Source: Micavibrio_A sp964539025 (GTDB lineage Bacteria; Pseudomonadota; Alphaproteobacteria; Micavibrionales; Micavibrionaceae). Taken from it: a stretch of DNA of 64,000 bases. Both the position numbers and the translations under genes were made by a program. Every line of letters starts with the position of its first letter. Positions within the stretch are counted from its first letter, which is position 1. Below the pieces are notes generated by a model that saw only the letters and a program-made list of their open reading frames with translations, made no database searches and was not told the origin of the DNA. Location: the NCBI GenBank assembly GCA_964539025.1, contig CAZIFA010000001.1, forward strand, positions 62,001-126,000, in the 5' to 3' direction. Below, in pieces: positions 17,771 to 26,646 of the stretch.

Positions 17771-17852
17771 CGTCATCCCCGCGGTCCTGCGAAGCAGGAC
17801 ATCAACGGCGGGGATCTGGAAAACCGGATGCCCGCACAAGGTGGGCATGACA
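17770..17852. repeat. Dispersed palindromic element, copy 4
   Basis: About 83 bases from CGTCATCCCCGCGG to GGTGGGCATGACAG, with the inner hairpin GTCCTGCGAAGCAGGAC. The right end is shortened relative to copies 1 and 2. It begins immediately at the rluD stop codon. Confidence 0.7.
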
Positions 17853-17939
17853 GTATTTTTATATAATAAAATCAATATGTTATAATATACCCAACGCCCA
17901 AATTTGCCAAATACATACAATTTTACATAAAATAAAAGT

Positions 17940-18084
17940 ATAAGATATAACTCAAAGTCGCGCGGGGCATAGCAGGCTAAGAGGACGAAGGAAAATTAGG
18001 AATTTTAGGACCCACACAAGTTTTACGCTTAACCGATCTGGTACCCATGAACTTCCGCCCCCCTAAAAAGGGGCGGTTTTTTTT
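17940..18084 (+). ncRNA. Candidate small RNA ending in a strong terminator
   Basis: Between the repeat at 17852 and a Rho-independent terminator at 18055-18084 there is no rightward ORF to be terminated. An AT-rich promoter-like stretch with TATAAG lies near 17940. The segment that follows, GC-richer than its surroundings, leads into the terminator. This is a plausible ~130-base transcript. No known RNA family is recognised. Confidence 0.3.
18055..18084 (+). terminator. Rho-independent terminator, rightward
   Basis: Stem CCGCCCC / GGGGCGG with an 8-base loop (CCTAAAAA), followed by eight T residues. The stop codon of the leftward RES gene lies inside the loop and stem, so the structure is shared with its 3' end. 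Confidence 0.75.
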
Positions 18085-18884
18085 ATCATAGTTTCGTAGT
18101 CATATTGCCAGGAAATCTGGCCATTTGTTTCAATGTGTCCCTTATTGAGTTCTCTTAATTCATAGTGAGTCGTTTCATAAGTTAAGCAATATACAGTTGC
18201 TTCTACTACTTGATAGTGATCATCAAACACACATGGAAGCATAGCAATATTATACGTCGTTTTATTCGAAATCGTTTTACCGCGTACACTAGGGTAAATT
18301 AATCCTGGAGTTTTGGTTCCGTCGTTCCAATTAATTTCTGTTTTAAAAAAGTGATATGCCATAGTAATAGTAGCATTGTAATCTTCGGGGCTGATTGGTT
18401 GCTTGGTTATTTCATCATTTAAATACTCAATAATAATCTGTGCTGTTTTATTGTCTTGAAAATTTTTGTAAGGCCCATCCAAGATTCCTAGAGGAAAAAA
18501 GATTATTTTAGAATCTGTTTTTCTTTTAATTTTTATTATTGTGAACAGTCTATTTAATTCAGGTTTTGATTCAATTATTGTACCTAATTCGCATAGTGCT
18601 GCATAAAAAACACTTTCTCCTACATCATTAAATCGCCCTTTTTGCTTAACTAGGCTTTTTGGTGGGTAAATTAAATCCTCCACATGACTAAAAAGCATAC
18701 CGTCTACATTCCATCTTGCTCTGTGAATATACTCATTTGCGATTGTTATTCCTCTTAAAGGCAAATCCTTAAGGAGGGGTTTTAGTAGAGGTAAGAGTGT
18801 TTGAGGATCTTCTTTATTAGCGGATTTTTCTCTTAAAAAATCAATACGTCGCTTTGCTGTATAGTAATCACAAATTTTTTTCAT
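18063..18884 (-). CDS. RES-domain protein (orphan, AT-rich)
   Basis: The product has 273 residues. The RES pattern is visible: YIHRARWN, GRFNDVGESVFYAALCELGTI and a late PGLIYPSVRG...NIAML segment. RES domains are the toxin part of RES-Xre toxin-antitoxin pairs and degrade NAD+. The expected small Xre/MbcA-like antitoxin gene is absent on both sides, and the N-terminus carries an extra helical region, so it may belong to the longer stand-alone RES group. Base composition is clearly more AT-rich than the neighbours, which suggests recent transfer. Toxic activity is inferred from the fold only. Confidence 0.72.
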   Translation of the reverse strand: MKKICDYYTAKRRIDFLREKSANKEDPQTLLPLLKPLLKDLPLRGITIANEYIHRARWNVDGMLFSHVEDLIYPPKSLVKQKGRFNDVGESVFYAALCELGTIIESKPELNRLFTIIKIKRKTDSKIIFFPLGILDGPYKNFQDNKTAQIIIEYLNDEITKQPISPEDYNATITMAYHFFKTEINWNDGTKTPGLIYPSVRGKTISNKTTYNIAMLPCVFDDHYQVVEATVYCLTYETTHYELRELNKGHIETNGQISWQYDYETMIKKTAPF

Positions 18885-19428
18885 CCGATTAGACTAACTC
18901 GTAATTCTTGTGCATTGCCATTCCCGTTTTGATTTTTATGGACCATGGTCATTGTTGAGATTCAGTATGGACAGAATTAATTTGACAAATCAGGAATTAT
19001 TTCCTATGATGCTGAATGCCTTTCACAACCGCCCAGATTCAACGTTACTTCTACCCTTGTCACCCCCGCGAAGGCGGGGGTCCAGTCCATAAAAACGTGC
19101 GCGGCAAAGCCGCGCTCTTCCTAGATCCCCGATGTTTGTGCCTGCCTTCGGCAGGCCTCGGGGATGACAACAGGGGTGTTAATCCCGCCCGCAAAAATCC
19201 GGCGCTCGTTTCAAATTACGCGGAACGAACTGAACAGACATCATGGAAAATCAATAACTTAAGTTTTTTCTTATGTACGGGCGGCCCAGCGCCGCGAAAA
19301 AAATGCGCGAGGAACGAACTGAACATAACAAGATTCCGGAAAATACAGAAACGCGATAAAATCCTTGCCTTTACAGGCCCCCCTCCATTAACAATCCTGA
19401 GCAACAAAAAGGACGAAGAGGGCGCGTT
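18885..19428. other. Gene-free 544-base stretch with repeats
   Basis: It contains the inverted palindromic element at 19059-19169 and two copies of the direct repeat GGAACGAACTGAACA at 19222-19236 and 19311-19325 (start to start 89 bases), and probably the promoter of the downstream dehydrogenase. The small open frames across it show no codon structure or family similarity. Confidence 0.6.
19059..19169. repeat. Dispersed palindromic element, copy 5 (inverted)
   Basis: About 111 bases from TGTCACCCCCGCGAAGG to CTCGGGGATGACA. It reads as the reverse complement of copy 2, including the CCCCCGCGAAGGCGGGGG and GCGCGGCAAAGCCGCGC hairpins, so the element exists in both orientations. Confidence 0.75.
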
Positions 19429-20616
19429 ATGATTTTCAAAGATTTGGAAAAAGGACAGTTGGAGAACAATACCTCCTTCGATCACCACGAAACGGTGCGC
19501 CGCTTCCTGCTCGGTCCCAATTCCGACCGTGTGGCGATCGTCGCCGTCCATAACGGCAATCTCGGCCCGGCGCTCGGCGGCTGCCGTTTCTATCCATACG
19601 CCGCCGAAGAACAGGCGTTGGTTGATGTGCTGCGCCTCTCGCGCGGCATGACCTATAAAAACGCGATGGCGGGCCTTCCGCTCGGCGGCGGCAAAGCCGT
19701 TATCATCGGCGATTTCAGGAAAGACAAAAATGAAGCCCTGATGGAAGAAATGGGCGAAGCCGTCGAAACCTTCGAAGGCAGATACGTCACGGCCGAAGAT
19801 TCCGGCACGACCGAAGAAGACATGGTCGCTATGTCGAAAACGACCGAACATGTCACGGGCCTGCCGCCCGAATATCTGCGCGGCAAGGGCTTTGGCGAAC
19901 TCGGCGGTAACCCATCGCCGCTCACGGCACTTGGCTGCTATCGCGGTATCCGCGCCGCTGCGCATCACCGTTATGGCGGTGACGCACTGGTCGGTTTGAA
20001 AGTCGCTGTGCAGGGCGTCGGTGCTGTCGGCCTTGAACTATGCAAGCTGCTTAAACAAGACGGTGTTGAACTCTTCATCACTGATACGGACCAGATGCGC
20101 CTTAAAGCCGCCGATCAAGCACTGGGCGGCACGCATATCGTTGCGCCCGATGAAATCTACGAAGTCGAAGCCGAAGTCTTCGCACCCTGCGCCATGGGCG
20201 GCATTCTGAACGACGATACGATCCCGCGCTTAAAAGCGCATATCGTCGCAGGCGCCGCGAACAACCAGCTTTTGAAAGCGCATAACGACATTCAATTGCT
20301 TGATCGTAAAATCCTCTACGTGCCTGACTACGTGATCAACGCTGGCGGTGTTATATGCGTCGGTTACGAATACTTTCGCAAATCCGGTCACAACCCGCTC
20401 GATTTCGAAATCAGCCGCGATGCGATGGTCGCGCATGTCGAACGTATCGGCGCAACGGTTGCAGATGTTCTGAACTACGCCAAGCATGAACAGCTCGGCA
20501 CGGGTGAAGCCGCCGATAAACTCGCTGAAGAGAAATTCATGGGTGGCCAGCCGCTCGTCAATTCTGAACCTCCTGCCAGTTTCGGCCAAGGTGGCGGTAA
20601 GACATTGGTTCAGTGA
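19429..20616 (+). CDS. Leucine/valine-type Glu/Leu/Phe/Val dehydrogenase
   Basis: The protein has 395 residues. The dimerisation/catalytic domain shows ALGGCRFYPY, a substrate-binding KNAMAGLPLGGGKAVI with the catalytic Lys near residue 87, and a conserved TAEDSGTTEEDM. The NAD-binding domain has a Rossmann fingerprint AVQGVGAVGLELCKLL near residue 195 followed by an acidic residue pair. The closest functional group is leucine dehydrogenase, which reversibly deaminates branched-chain amino acids. The ATG follows a purine-rich stretch. The 3' end overlaps the convergent YjbH-like gene by 59 bases. Confidence 0.85.
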   Translation: MIFKDLEKGQLENNTSFDHHETVRRFLLGPNSDRVAIVAVHNGNLGPALGGCRFYPYAAEEQALVDVLRLSRGMTYKNAMAGLPLGGGKAVIIGDFRKDKNEALMEEMGEAVETFEGRYVTAEDSGTTEEDMVAMSKTTEHVTGLPPEYLRGKGFGELGGNPSPLTALGCYRGIRAAAHHRYGGDALVGLKVAVQGVGAVGLELCKLLKQDGVELFITDTDQMRLKAADQALGGTHIVAPDEIYEVEAEVFAPCAMGGILNDDTIPRLKAHIVAGAANNQLLKAHNDIQLLDRKILYVPDYVINAGGVICVGYEYFRKSGHNPLDFEISRDAMVAHVERIGATVADVLNYAKHEQLGTGEAADKLAEEKFMGGQPLVNSEPPASFGQGGGKTLVQ

Positions 20617-22642
20617 TCGCGTAAAGCGATAACGGCTTATCCAGTATCTGGCCGTCGTCGCGTCCCATCGGTTCCATGTGGGTCCTGACCTCGCTGCCTT
20701 CGGGGATAAAGCGCAGGCTTCCCAGCGGCACCGAAAGCTGGAGTCCTGCGATCACGTTTCGGTCCGATCCGAACACGTCCTTGTCATCCGAATTGGTGGC
20801 GGTGACATAGCCCTTGACCTTCATGCCGTTCTCGAACTGCGTCTCCATCCCGCCCGTGACGCCTTCGTCGCCGCCTAGGAACCGCCCAGCCTTGAAGTAC
20901 GCCGTCACATCCGTGTCCGGTATGTCGTAGAACAGGTTCACATGCCCGGTCCACGTGCTGTCTCCGCGCAGGCCAAGCGCGAGCGCAGCGGTAGGATCAC
21001 GCTTATACACCTGCCACGCTTCCGCGCCGATCGCGAACGGTGAATCGAACGGGCGGTACAACACCTCGCCGCCGATCCCCGCATACATCTCCTCCAGATA
21101 CCCCGCGGTAGCCGCCAGATGGAAATCGGGCAGGACCGTCTTCATCCAGCCTATATAGGTGCGATCCACGTTGATCCGGTTCATGGTGAACGCATCCGCA
21201 TCGCCGCGCACCGATGTCGCGTTGATCGTCCGGTACTTCCACAGGCGGTGGAGGTTATCAACGAGGTTAAGGCGCATCGATCCGCCCGTGATAAACCCGT
21301 TATGCCATTGCCGTTCGCGTTCAACCGATAACGCCGTGCGATAAAGATGCGTCGTCTCTTCTTCGCCGACGCTGAACGAAAGTTCAGGAATGAATTTCAA
21401 CTTGTCGGTAAAACGCTTGCGGTTGGTGGGCCGATCATTGTCCGTGAAGCTTATGTCCTGCCAAGCTTCTTCGGGGCTTGCTTTCTTTTCCGCCAGCATT
21501 TCAAGATCGCGACGACTGAACGTCACAGCCTTGCCCTTGACGCCCGCATTGACGGGGATGATCGTTATGCTCTGAATATCCTTATCCGCTTTGCCTAAGA
21601 CCTTGCGTGCCGCTTCGCCGATTTGCAGGGTCGATGGCTGGACGTTGTTCAAATGCAGATCGCTGCTGAGATCATGCCTGTTCTTGACGGGTTTGCCGAT
21701 ATTCATGAAGCGTTCTTCATCGCCGCCGCGTTGTGCCATCGCCCAGAGATTGGAAAAGAACCCGCCATTGCTTGCGGGCTGCGTATCCTTATAGGATTTG
21801 ATCTTATGTTTGTAGAGATTGTCCTGAAACGTAAAGCGCACCATGACTTTATCACCGCCGATGATCGATGTGCCAAACCCGAACCATGATGTCGGGTTGT
21901 AATTGAATCCAATACTCCATGGCGCGGGCGTGTTGAAATTGAAAGAACGGTTTTCGCCGGGATAGCGGTCCGCGCCGATATCGGCCTTGAGCGATAACCC
22001 ATCGATCGGTGTGAAATATTCTACGCCGCCGAAAAACCCGATATCTTTGCCTGTAAACCAGTCTGAAGGTGAGGCGGCGTCCCTGTCCGTGTAATCCCGG
22101 TCTTTATCAAAATGCGGGATCAGGCGGGCAAATGGATTGTGGATATGGCCCGCGCTGCCCATGCGGCCCCACGCAATCCCGGCGGTGAAATCGAAATCAT
22201 GCACGCGTTTGGATAAGGCAAAATATTCCGAAGAAAATCTTTTGTCGCCCAGAACGGAATCCATACCGAAGGAAATTTCCGGTCGGTAGCGGCCTTCTTC
22301 GGCCAGTCGCAATTTCAAATCCATACCATGGTAAACCATCTCCGGCTTTTTTCCGATGGAGGAGACTTCCATACTTTGGCGTAAATTCACGTAAAGCGGT
22401 TTTGCAATCTGCATCCCGATGAACGCATGGTTGTGCGGATCGAGCGTGCTCACCCCGATCCGCGCCGTGCCTTCTTCATCCATGCGCGCGGATGGAACGG
22501 TGTTGAGCCCAACCATACCGAGATAATTGGCTGAATGATGTGATTCGTTGGCACGCGCCATTCGCTCCGCGCCGCATAGGGTGCAGAGCAATACGAAAGC
22601 ATGTAAAACATAAAAACGCGACAAGGCAGAACACCCCGTCAA
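20558..22642 (-). CDS. YjbH-like outer-membrane lipoprotein/beta-barrel
   Basis: The product has 694 residues with an N-terminal hydrophobic signal segment. It shows the YjbH pattern: NYLGMVGLNTVPSARMDEEG, GTARIGVSTLDPH, GMDLKLRLAEEG, KRVHDFDFTAGIAWGRMGSAG. The family occurs in exopolysaccharide (yjbEFGH-type) and capsule contexts and is thought to form an outer-membrane beta-barrel. No polysaccharide genes are adjacent, so it is isolated here. The last ~20 residues are encoded antisense to the end of the dehydrogenase gene. Confidence 0.75.
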   Translation of the reverse strand: MTGCSALSRFYVLHAFVLLCTLCGAERMARANESHHSANYLGMVGLNTVPSARMDEEGTARIGVSTLDPHNHAFIGMQIAKPLYVNLRQSMEVSSIGKKPEMVYHGMDLKLRLAEEGRYRPEISFGMDSVLGDKRFSSEYFALSKRVHDFDFTAGIAWGRMGSAGHIHNPFARLIPHFDKDRDYTDRDAASPSDWFTGKDIGFFGGVEYFTPIDGLSLKADIGADRYPGENRSFNFNTPAPWSIGFNYNPTSWFGFGTSIIGGDKVMVRFTFQDNLYKHKIKSYKDTQPASNGGFFSNLWAMAQRGGDEERFMNIGKPVKNRHDLSSDLHLNNVQPSTLQIGEAARKVLGKADKDIQSITIIPVNAGVKGKAVTFSRRDLEMLAEKKASPEEAWQDISFTDNDRPTNRKRFTDKLKFIPELSFSVGEEETTHLYRTALSVERERQWHNGFITGGSMRLNLVDNLHRLWKYRTINATSVRGDADAFTMNRINVDRTYIGWMKTVLPDFHLAATAGYLEEMYAGIGGEVLYRPFDSPFAIGAEAWQVYKRDPTAALALGLRGDSTWTGHVNLFYDIPDTDVTAYFKAGRFLGGDEGVTGGMETQFENGMKVKGYVTATNSDDKDVFGSDRNVIAGLQLSVPLGSLRFIPEGSEVRTHMEPMGRDDGQILDKPLSLYAITEPMSYRHLGRNWQEVQN

Positions 22643-22764
22643 AATGAATTAGATCAATCCCTTATAGTCTGTGGTAAATGCCAATGTATGTCAAAGCCTT
22701 CCGACGTGGCCTTGCTGCGAAAAGGTGTCTCGGGATATAAAACTATAGGTTGTGATATTTTTTC

Positions 22765-24621
22765 ATGCCGTTATCGCAAAGACTGTCATTTTTCATGATA
22801 TTTTCTCGCAAATATAAATTTCATAATCCTATGGTTGAAGCTCTGACAGAGCCGTGCTTCGCATTCACGGAGACGGGGCATTACAGCTATTGCAATGCTG
22901 CCGCGCGCGACATTTTAAAAATACTTGGCTACGGGCCGGACCGCATACCCGAAGGTCACGCGGCCTTTACCCAAATTTTGAAATTCTACGGCACAGGTGC
23001 GGATAACAGCGTTGCCGACATCGCACTTGCGGGGCAACGCTACAATATTGTCAGCCGCTCTTATGAGGACGGCACGCTGATGCGCCTTGTGCCGATCATC
23101 GAAAACGACAATCTCGTGCATCTGGCATCGACGCTGGATATCGTGCCGTGGGGGCTTTTGACATTGGGCCTGCAATCGGATGTGCCGATGGTTTTGCATT
23201 GCAATGCCAAGGCCGGTGAATTTTTCCAGATGCAGCACAACCGTCTGATTGGCATGTACATGACCGACATTCTCAACGTGTTCGGTATTGCAGATGATCT
23301 GACACCGCTGGTTCGCTCCAATGAAATCCGTCATTACGATCACGAACATAAAACGGATGAAAAAAGCCGCTGGTTACGCTTTCACTTCATTCCCTACATT
23401 CACAAAAAACCTTACTGCCTAGTTGTCATCGAGGACACGACCGAAAACAAAATCATGCAGGGGCAATATCTGCAATCGCAGCGGCTCGAAGCGCTGGGCC
23501 AGCTTGCGGGCGGCGTCGCGCATGATTTCAACAATATACTTTCGATCATCGACGGTTATGCCCGGATTGCGAAGAAGAAAGCGAGCGAAGCACCTGAAGC
23601 TGCGGCCTATCTTGAACATATTGCGCAGGCCGTTAAACGCGGTGCGGCGCTGACAGGGCAGCTTCTGACGTTCGGACGTCACAAGGTGGTCAAGGATATG
23701 GTCGTCGATCTTGGGGCGTTGATATGTGACCAAGAACCTTTGATCCGTCCGCTGATGGATGCGTCCATCGCGCTTTCGATCAAAACCGAAGATCAAGTGT
23801 ATGTGCAGGTCGCGCCGGATCATATTTGTCAGATATTACTGAATCTCTGTATCAACGCGCGCGATGCCATGCCCGATGGTGGCAATCTTATCGTCGAATT
23901 ATCCAAGCTGGAGGTATCGTCTTTTGCCGTGCTGCGTATCATCGACACCGGTTGCGGCATGCCGCCCGATGTCAGGGCCCGCATGTTCGATCCGTTTTTT
24001 ACCACCAAGGATCAGGGAAAGGGGACAGGGCTCGGCCTGTCCATGGTCTATGGCCTGGTCAAGGATATGAGGGGCGATATCGATGTTGTTTCGAAGGTCG
24101 GGGCGGGAACGTCGATTACCATCCGTTTGCCGCTGAGCCATGACAAGCCTGCCGTGCATGAAATCATCGAGGATGAGGATGGCAATATCCATCTGAGTGG
24201 CTTTACCGCGCTGGTTGCGGAAGACGAGCCGGATCTTTTGAATATTCTTTCCAGCACATTGGAAGAAATGGGTATCAAGGTCTTGCGGGCCAGCAACGGC
24301 AACGAGGCCTTGCTGGTGCAAGAAGAATATGAAGGCGATATCGATTTCCTTCTGACCGATGTTGTGATGCCCGAACTCAACGGCGTCAAGCTTGCAGAAC
24401 TGTTCGAATCCGTGCGGCCCGATGCGCGCGTAATGTTCATGTCGGGCTATCCAGCGACCGGGACGATGGCACGTGTACCGTTACCCGAAGGTGCCGTAAT
24501 GATGCCAAAGCCGATCGATGTTAAAAAACTAGCGCGGGTCATCAAGACCGTCGCCGAAGACCAGACGCGCGATATCAAGGAACGCTGGACTGCGATGACA
24601 GGACAATGGAGGACGGCATGA
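22765..24621 (+). CDS. Cytosolic hybrid histidine kinase with C-terminal receiver
   Basis: The product has 618 residues. Two PAS-like regions (about 20-110 and 130-215) precede a dimerisation domain with the H-box GGVAHDFNNILSII (His about residue 252), an ATPase domain with N-box NLCINARDAMPDGG, G1 DTGCGMPP and G2 GKGTGLGLSM, and a receiver domain from ~480 with phospho-Asp in FLLTDVVMPELNG. The H-box and architecture are those of CckA-like kinases, but no transmembrane segment is seen, so identity with CckA is not claimed. It overlaps the following receiver gene by 4 bases, and the two probably form one phosphorelay. Confidence 0.85.
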   Translation: MPLSQRLSFFMIFSRKYKFHNPMVEALTEPCFAFTETGHYSYCNAAARDILKILGYGPDRIPEGHAAFTQILKFYGTGADNSVADIALAGQRYNIVSRSYEDGTLMRLVPIIENDNLVHLASTLDIVPWGLLTLGLQSDVPMVLHCNAKAGEFFQMQHNRLIGMYMTDILNVFGIADDLTPLVRSNEIRHYDHEHKTDEKSRWLRFHFIPYIHKKPYCLVVIEDTTENKIMQGQYLQSQRLEALGQLAGGVAHDFNNILSIIDGYARIAKKKASEAPEAAAYLEHIAQAVKRGAALTGQLLTFGRHKVVKDMVVDLGALICDQEPLIRPLMDASIALSIKTEDQVYVQVAPDHICQILLNLCINARDAMPDGGNLIVELSKLEVSSFAVLRIIDTGCGMPPDVRARMFDPFFTTKDQGKGTGLGLSMVYGLVKDMRGDIDVVSKVGAGTSITIRLPLSHDKPAVHEIIEDEDGNIHLSGFTALVAEDEPDLLNILSSTLEEMGIKVLRASNGNEALLVQEEYEGDIDFLLTDVVMPELNGVKLAELFESVRPDARVMFMSGYPATGTMARVPLPEGAVMMPKPIDVKKLARVIKTVAEDQTRDIKERWTAMTGQWRTA

Positions 24622-25043
24622 GTCCTCCTAAACAAGCTAAACAAAAGGATGTAAATTTTTCCCAGCTTCGTGTGCTGGTGGTGGAAGATCAGGGGGAATC
24701 GAGGGCGTTGTTGCGTGGGATGCTCGCGGAGATGGGCGTTACACAGGTGTTCGAAGCGCCCGATGGCCGCACCGGTTTACAATTCATGGACAGTGCGTTC
24801 GACTTTATCGATGTCATTATGTGCGACTGGAACATGCCGCAGATGAACGGCATCGAATTTTTACGTCAGGTTCGGAGCACTGGTTGTTCGATTCCCTTCA
24901 TGATGATTACGGGGCGCAGCGACCAAAGCTCAGTGGTGGAGGCTAAGAATCACGGGGTCGATGGTTATATCCGCAAGCCCTATTCGCCGGCGCAGGTTGA
25001 GGCGCGATTAAGAATCGTTATGCAGCGTTTCCAAGCCGCATGA
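24618..25043 (+). CDS. Single-domain response regulator paired with the hybrid kinase
   Basis: The ATG at 24618 overlaps the kinase stop (ATGA) and follows GGAGG at the right distance, giving 141 residues. It is a CheY-like receiver: VVEDQGESRA, phospho-Asp in DVIMCDWNMPQMNGIEFL (near residue 70), Thr in FMMITGRSDQ, and conserved Lys in YIRKPYSPAQVEARL. No output domain exists. Translational coupling to the kinase implies it is that kinase's partner. The stop codon lies within the terminator hairpin. Confidence 0.87.
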   Translation: MSPPKQAKQKDVNFSQLRVLVVEDQGESRALLRGMLAEMGVTQVFEAPDGRTGLQFMDSAFDFIDVIMCDWNMPQMNGIEFLRQVRSTGCSIPFMMITGRSDQSSVVEAKNHGVDGYIRKPYSPAQVEARLRIVMQRFQAA

Positions 25044-25058
25044 TTCTGCGGTTTTTTT
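25036..25058 (+). terminator. Rho-independent terminator after the kinase-receiver pair
   Basis: Stem CCGCA / TGCGG with a 6-base loop followed by seven T residues. The stem begins within the last codons of the receiver gene. Confidence 0.75.
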
Positions 25059-25143
25059 ATACAAGTCTCCTGTGTAAGACTTCTTGCGGAACCTTGCGCC
25101 TTCTGGAAATCACGATATTCTAATATTCATAGGCAGAGTATCT

Positions 25144-26646
25144 ATGAAACCGGATTACGATCTTTGTATCATCGGGGGCGGAATCAACGGTGTCGGCATT
25201 GCGCGTGAAGCGGCAGGCCGCGGCCTTTCCGTACTTTTAATCGAGGCGCAGGATTTAGCACAAGGCACATCCTCTTCCAGCACGAAACTTATCCATGGCG
25301 GGTTGCGCTATCTTGAAATGGGCGAACTGCGCCTTGTTCGGGAATCTTTGAAAGAGCGCGAAATTCTTTTGCGCGTCGCGCCGCATATTATCAAGCCGAT
25401 GGAATTCGTTTTGCCGCACGTTTCCGGTCTTCGTCCGAAATGGATGATCTGTTTGGGACTGTGGCTGTACGATCATCTGGCGGGCCGTAAGAAACTTTCG
25501 AGATCGAGCGCGATCAGTTTGAGTGACTCGCTGCTCGGTGAACCACTTTTGTCCACGTACCGTGACGGGTTCAAATACTCCGATTGTCATGCCGATGATT
25601 CCCGCCTGGTCGTGCTGAACGCCATGGATGCGAAGGCGCGCGGCGCGGAAATTCTCACCCGCACTGCCTGCATGCAAATTGGCATGATGCACGGCACGGA
25701 TTTTTGGTATGTACGCCTCAAAGATCTAAAGAGCGGTGATGAGTTTCAGATTTCTGCCAAAACGGTGGTGAATGCGGCTGGGCCGTGGGTGCGCGGTGTT
25801 TTAGAAGCATCGGGTCTTACCGATGCATCAACGCCCAATGTGCGGTTGGTGAAGGGCAGTCATATGATCGTGCCGCGTCTGCATGACGGCGATCAAGCCT
25901 ATATTTTGCAACAGCCAGATAAACGTATAGTTTTTGTTATTCCGTACGAAAATAGTTTCTCTTTGATCGGTACAACCGATGTACCGTTCGAAGGTGATGC
26001 CATGAAACCTGTGATCGGTGATAATGAGCGTGAATATCTTTGCGCCGCCGTTAACCGCTTCTTTCAGCGCGCGATCAAACCGGAAGATGCGCCGTGGACT
26101 TATAGCGGCGTGCGGGCCTTATTCGATGACGGCAAAGGCGAGGCACGGAAAGTTACTCGTGATTACAAATTGCATCTGGATACATCTCGCGGCGCGCCGA
26201 TTTTATCGGTGTTTGGAGGTAAGCTCACGACATATCGCACATTGTCAACACACGCGGTAGATAAAATTGCAGGCAGTCGTAAAAACCGTAACTGGACGGC
26301 CAAAACGCCATTGCCCGGTGGCGATATGCCGGTGGATTTTGTGGAACGGCAAAGAAAATTTTATCCATTTTTGTCGGATGATGTTCTTGCCCGTTACATT
26401 CGTTCTTACGGCACGCTAATGAACACGATGTTGATGGGTATAAGCAATTTAAAAGACATGGGCCGTGATTTCGGCGGTGGATTGTATGAAGCTGAAGTGC
26501 TTTATCTGATCAATCATGAATTTGCCAAATCAGCCGAAGATATTTTATGGCGGCGGACCAAGCTCGGCCTGCATCTCGAGAAAAAATCCATGCTCGCGCT
26601 CGAAGCCGCCATGCCCGATTACCTCAAGGAATGCAAAGCCGCATGA
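25144..26646 (+). CDS. glpD: Aerobic glycerol-3-phosphate dehydrogenase
   Basis: The ATG at 25144 gives 500 residues, the usual length. The FAD-binding Rossmann motif IIGGGINGVGIAREAAGR sits at residues 8-26, followed by the GlpD signature SSSSTKLIHGGLRYLE and later PNVRLVKGSHMIV and GVRALFDDG. The enzyme oxidises glycerol-3-phosphate to dihydroxyacetone phosphate at the inner membrane and passes electrons to quinone. It overlaps glpK by 4 bases (ATGA), so the two steps of glycerol catabolism are translated together. Confidence 0.95.
   Translation: MKPDYDLCIIGGGINGVGIAREAAGRGLSVLLIEAQDLAQGTSSSSTKLIHGGLRYLEMGELRLVRESLKEREILLRVAPHIIKPMEFVLPHVSGLRPKWMICLGLWLYDHLAGRKKLSRSSAISLSDSLLGEPLLSTYRDGFKYSDCHADDSRLVVLNAMDAKARGAEILTRTACMQIGMMHGTDFWYVRLKDLKSGDEFQISAKTVVNAAGPWVRGVLEASGLTDASTPNVRLVKGSHMIVPRLHDGDQAYILQQPDKRIVFVIPYENSFSLIGTTDVPFEGDAMKPVIGDNEREYLCAAVNRFFQRAIKPEDAPWTYSGVRALFDDGKGEARKVTRDYKLHLDTSRGAPILSVFGGKLTTYRTLSTHAVDKIAGSRKNRNWTAKTPLPGGDMPVDFVERQRKFYPFLSDDVLARYIRSYGTLMNTMLMGISNLKDMGRDFGGGLYEAEVLYLINHEFAKSAEDILWRRTKLGLHLEKKSMLALEAAMPDYLKECKAA

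Noticed and set aside
19216..19968. 250-codon leftward open frame
   Set aside because: Antisense to the 5' half of the dehydrogenase and the repeat region; no recognisable domain.
22765..24621. Naming the hybrid kinase CckA
   Set aside because: H-box and receiver fit, but membrane helices expected in CckA are absent, and the partner is a stand-alone receiver next to it, so the identity is left open.
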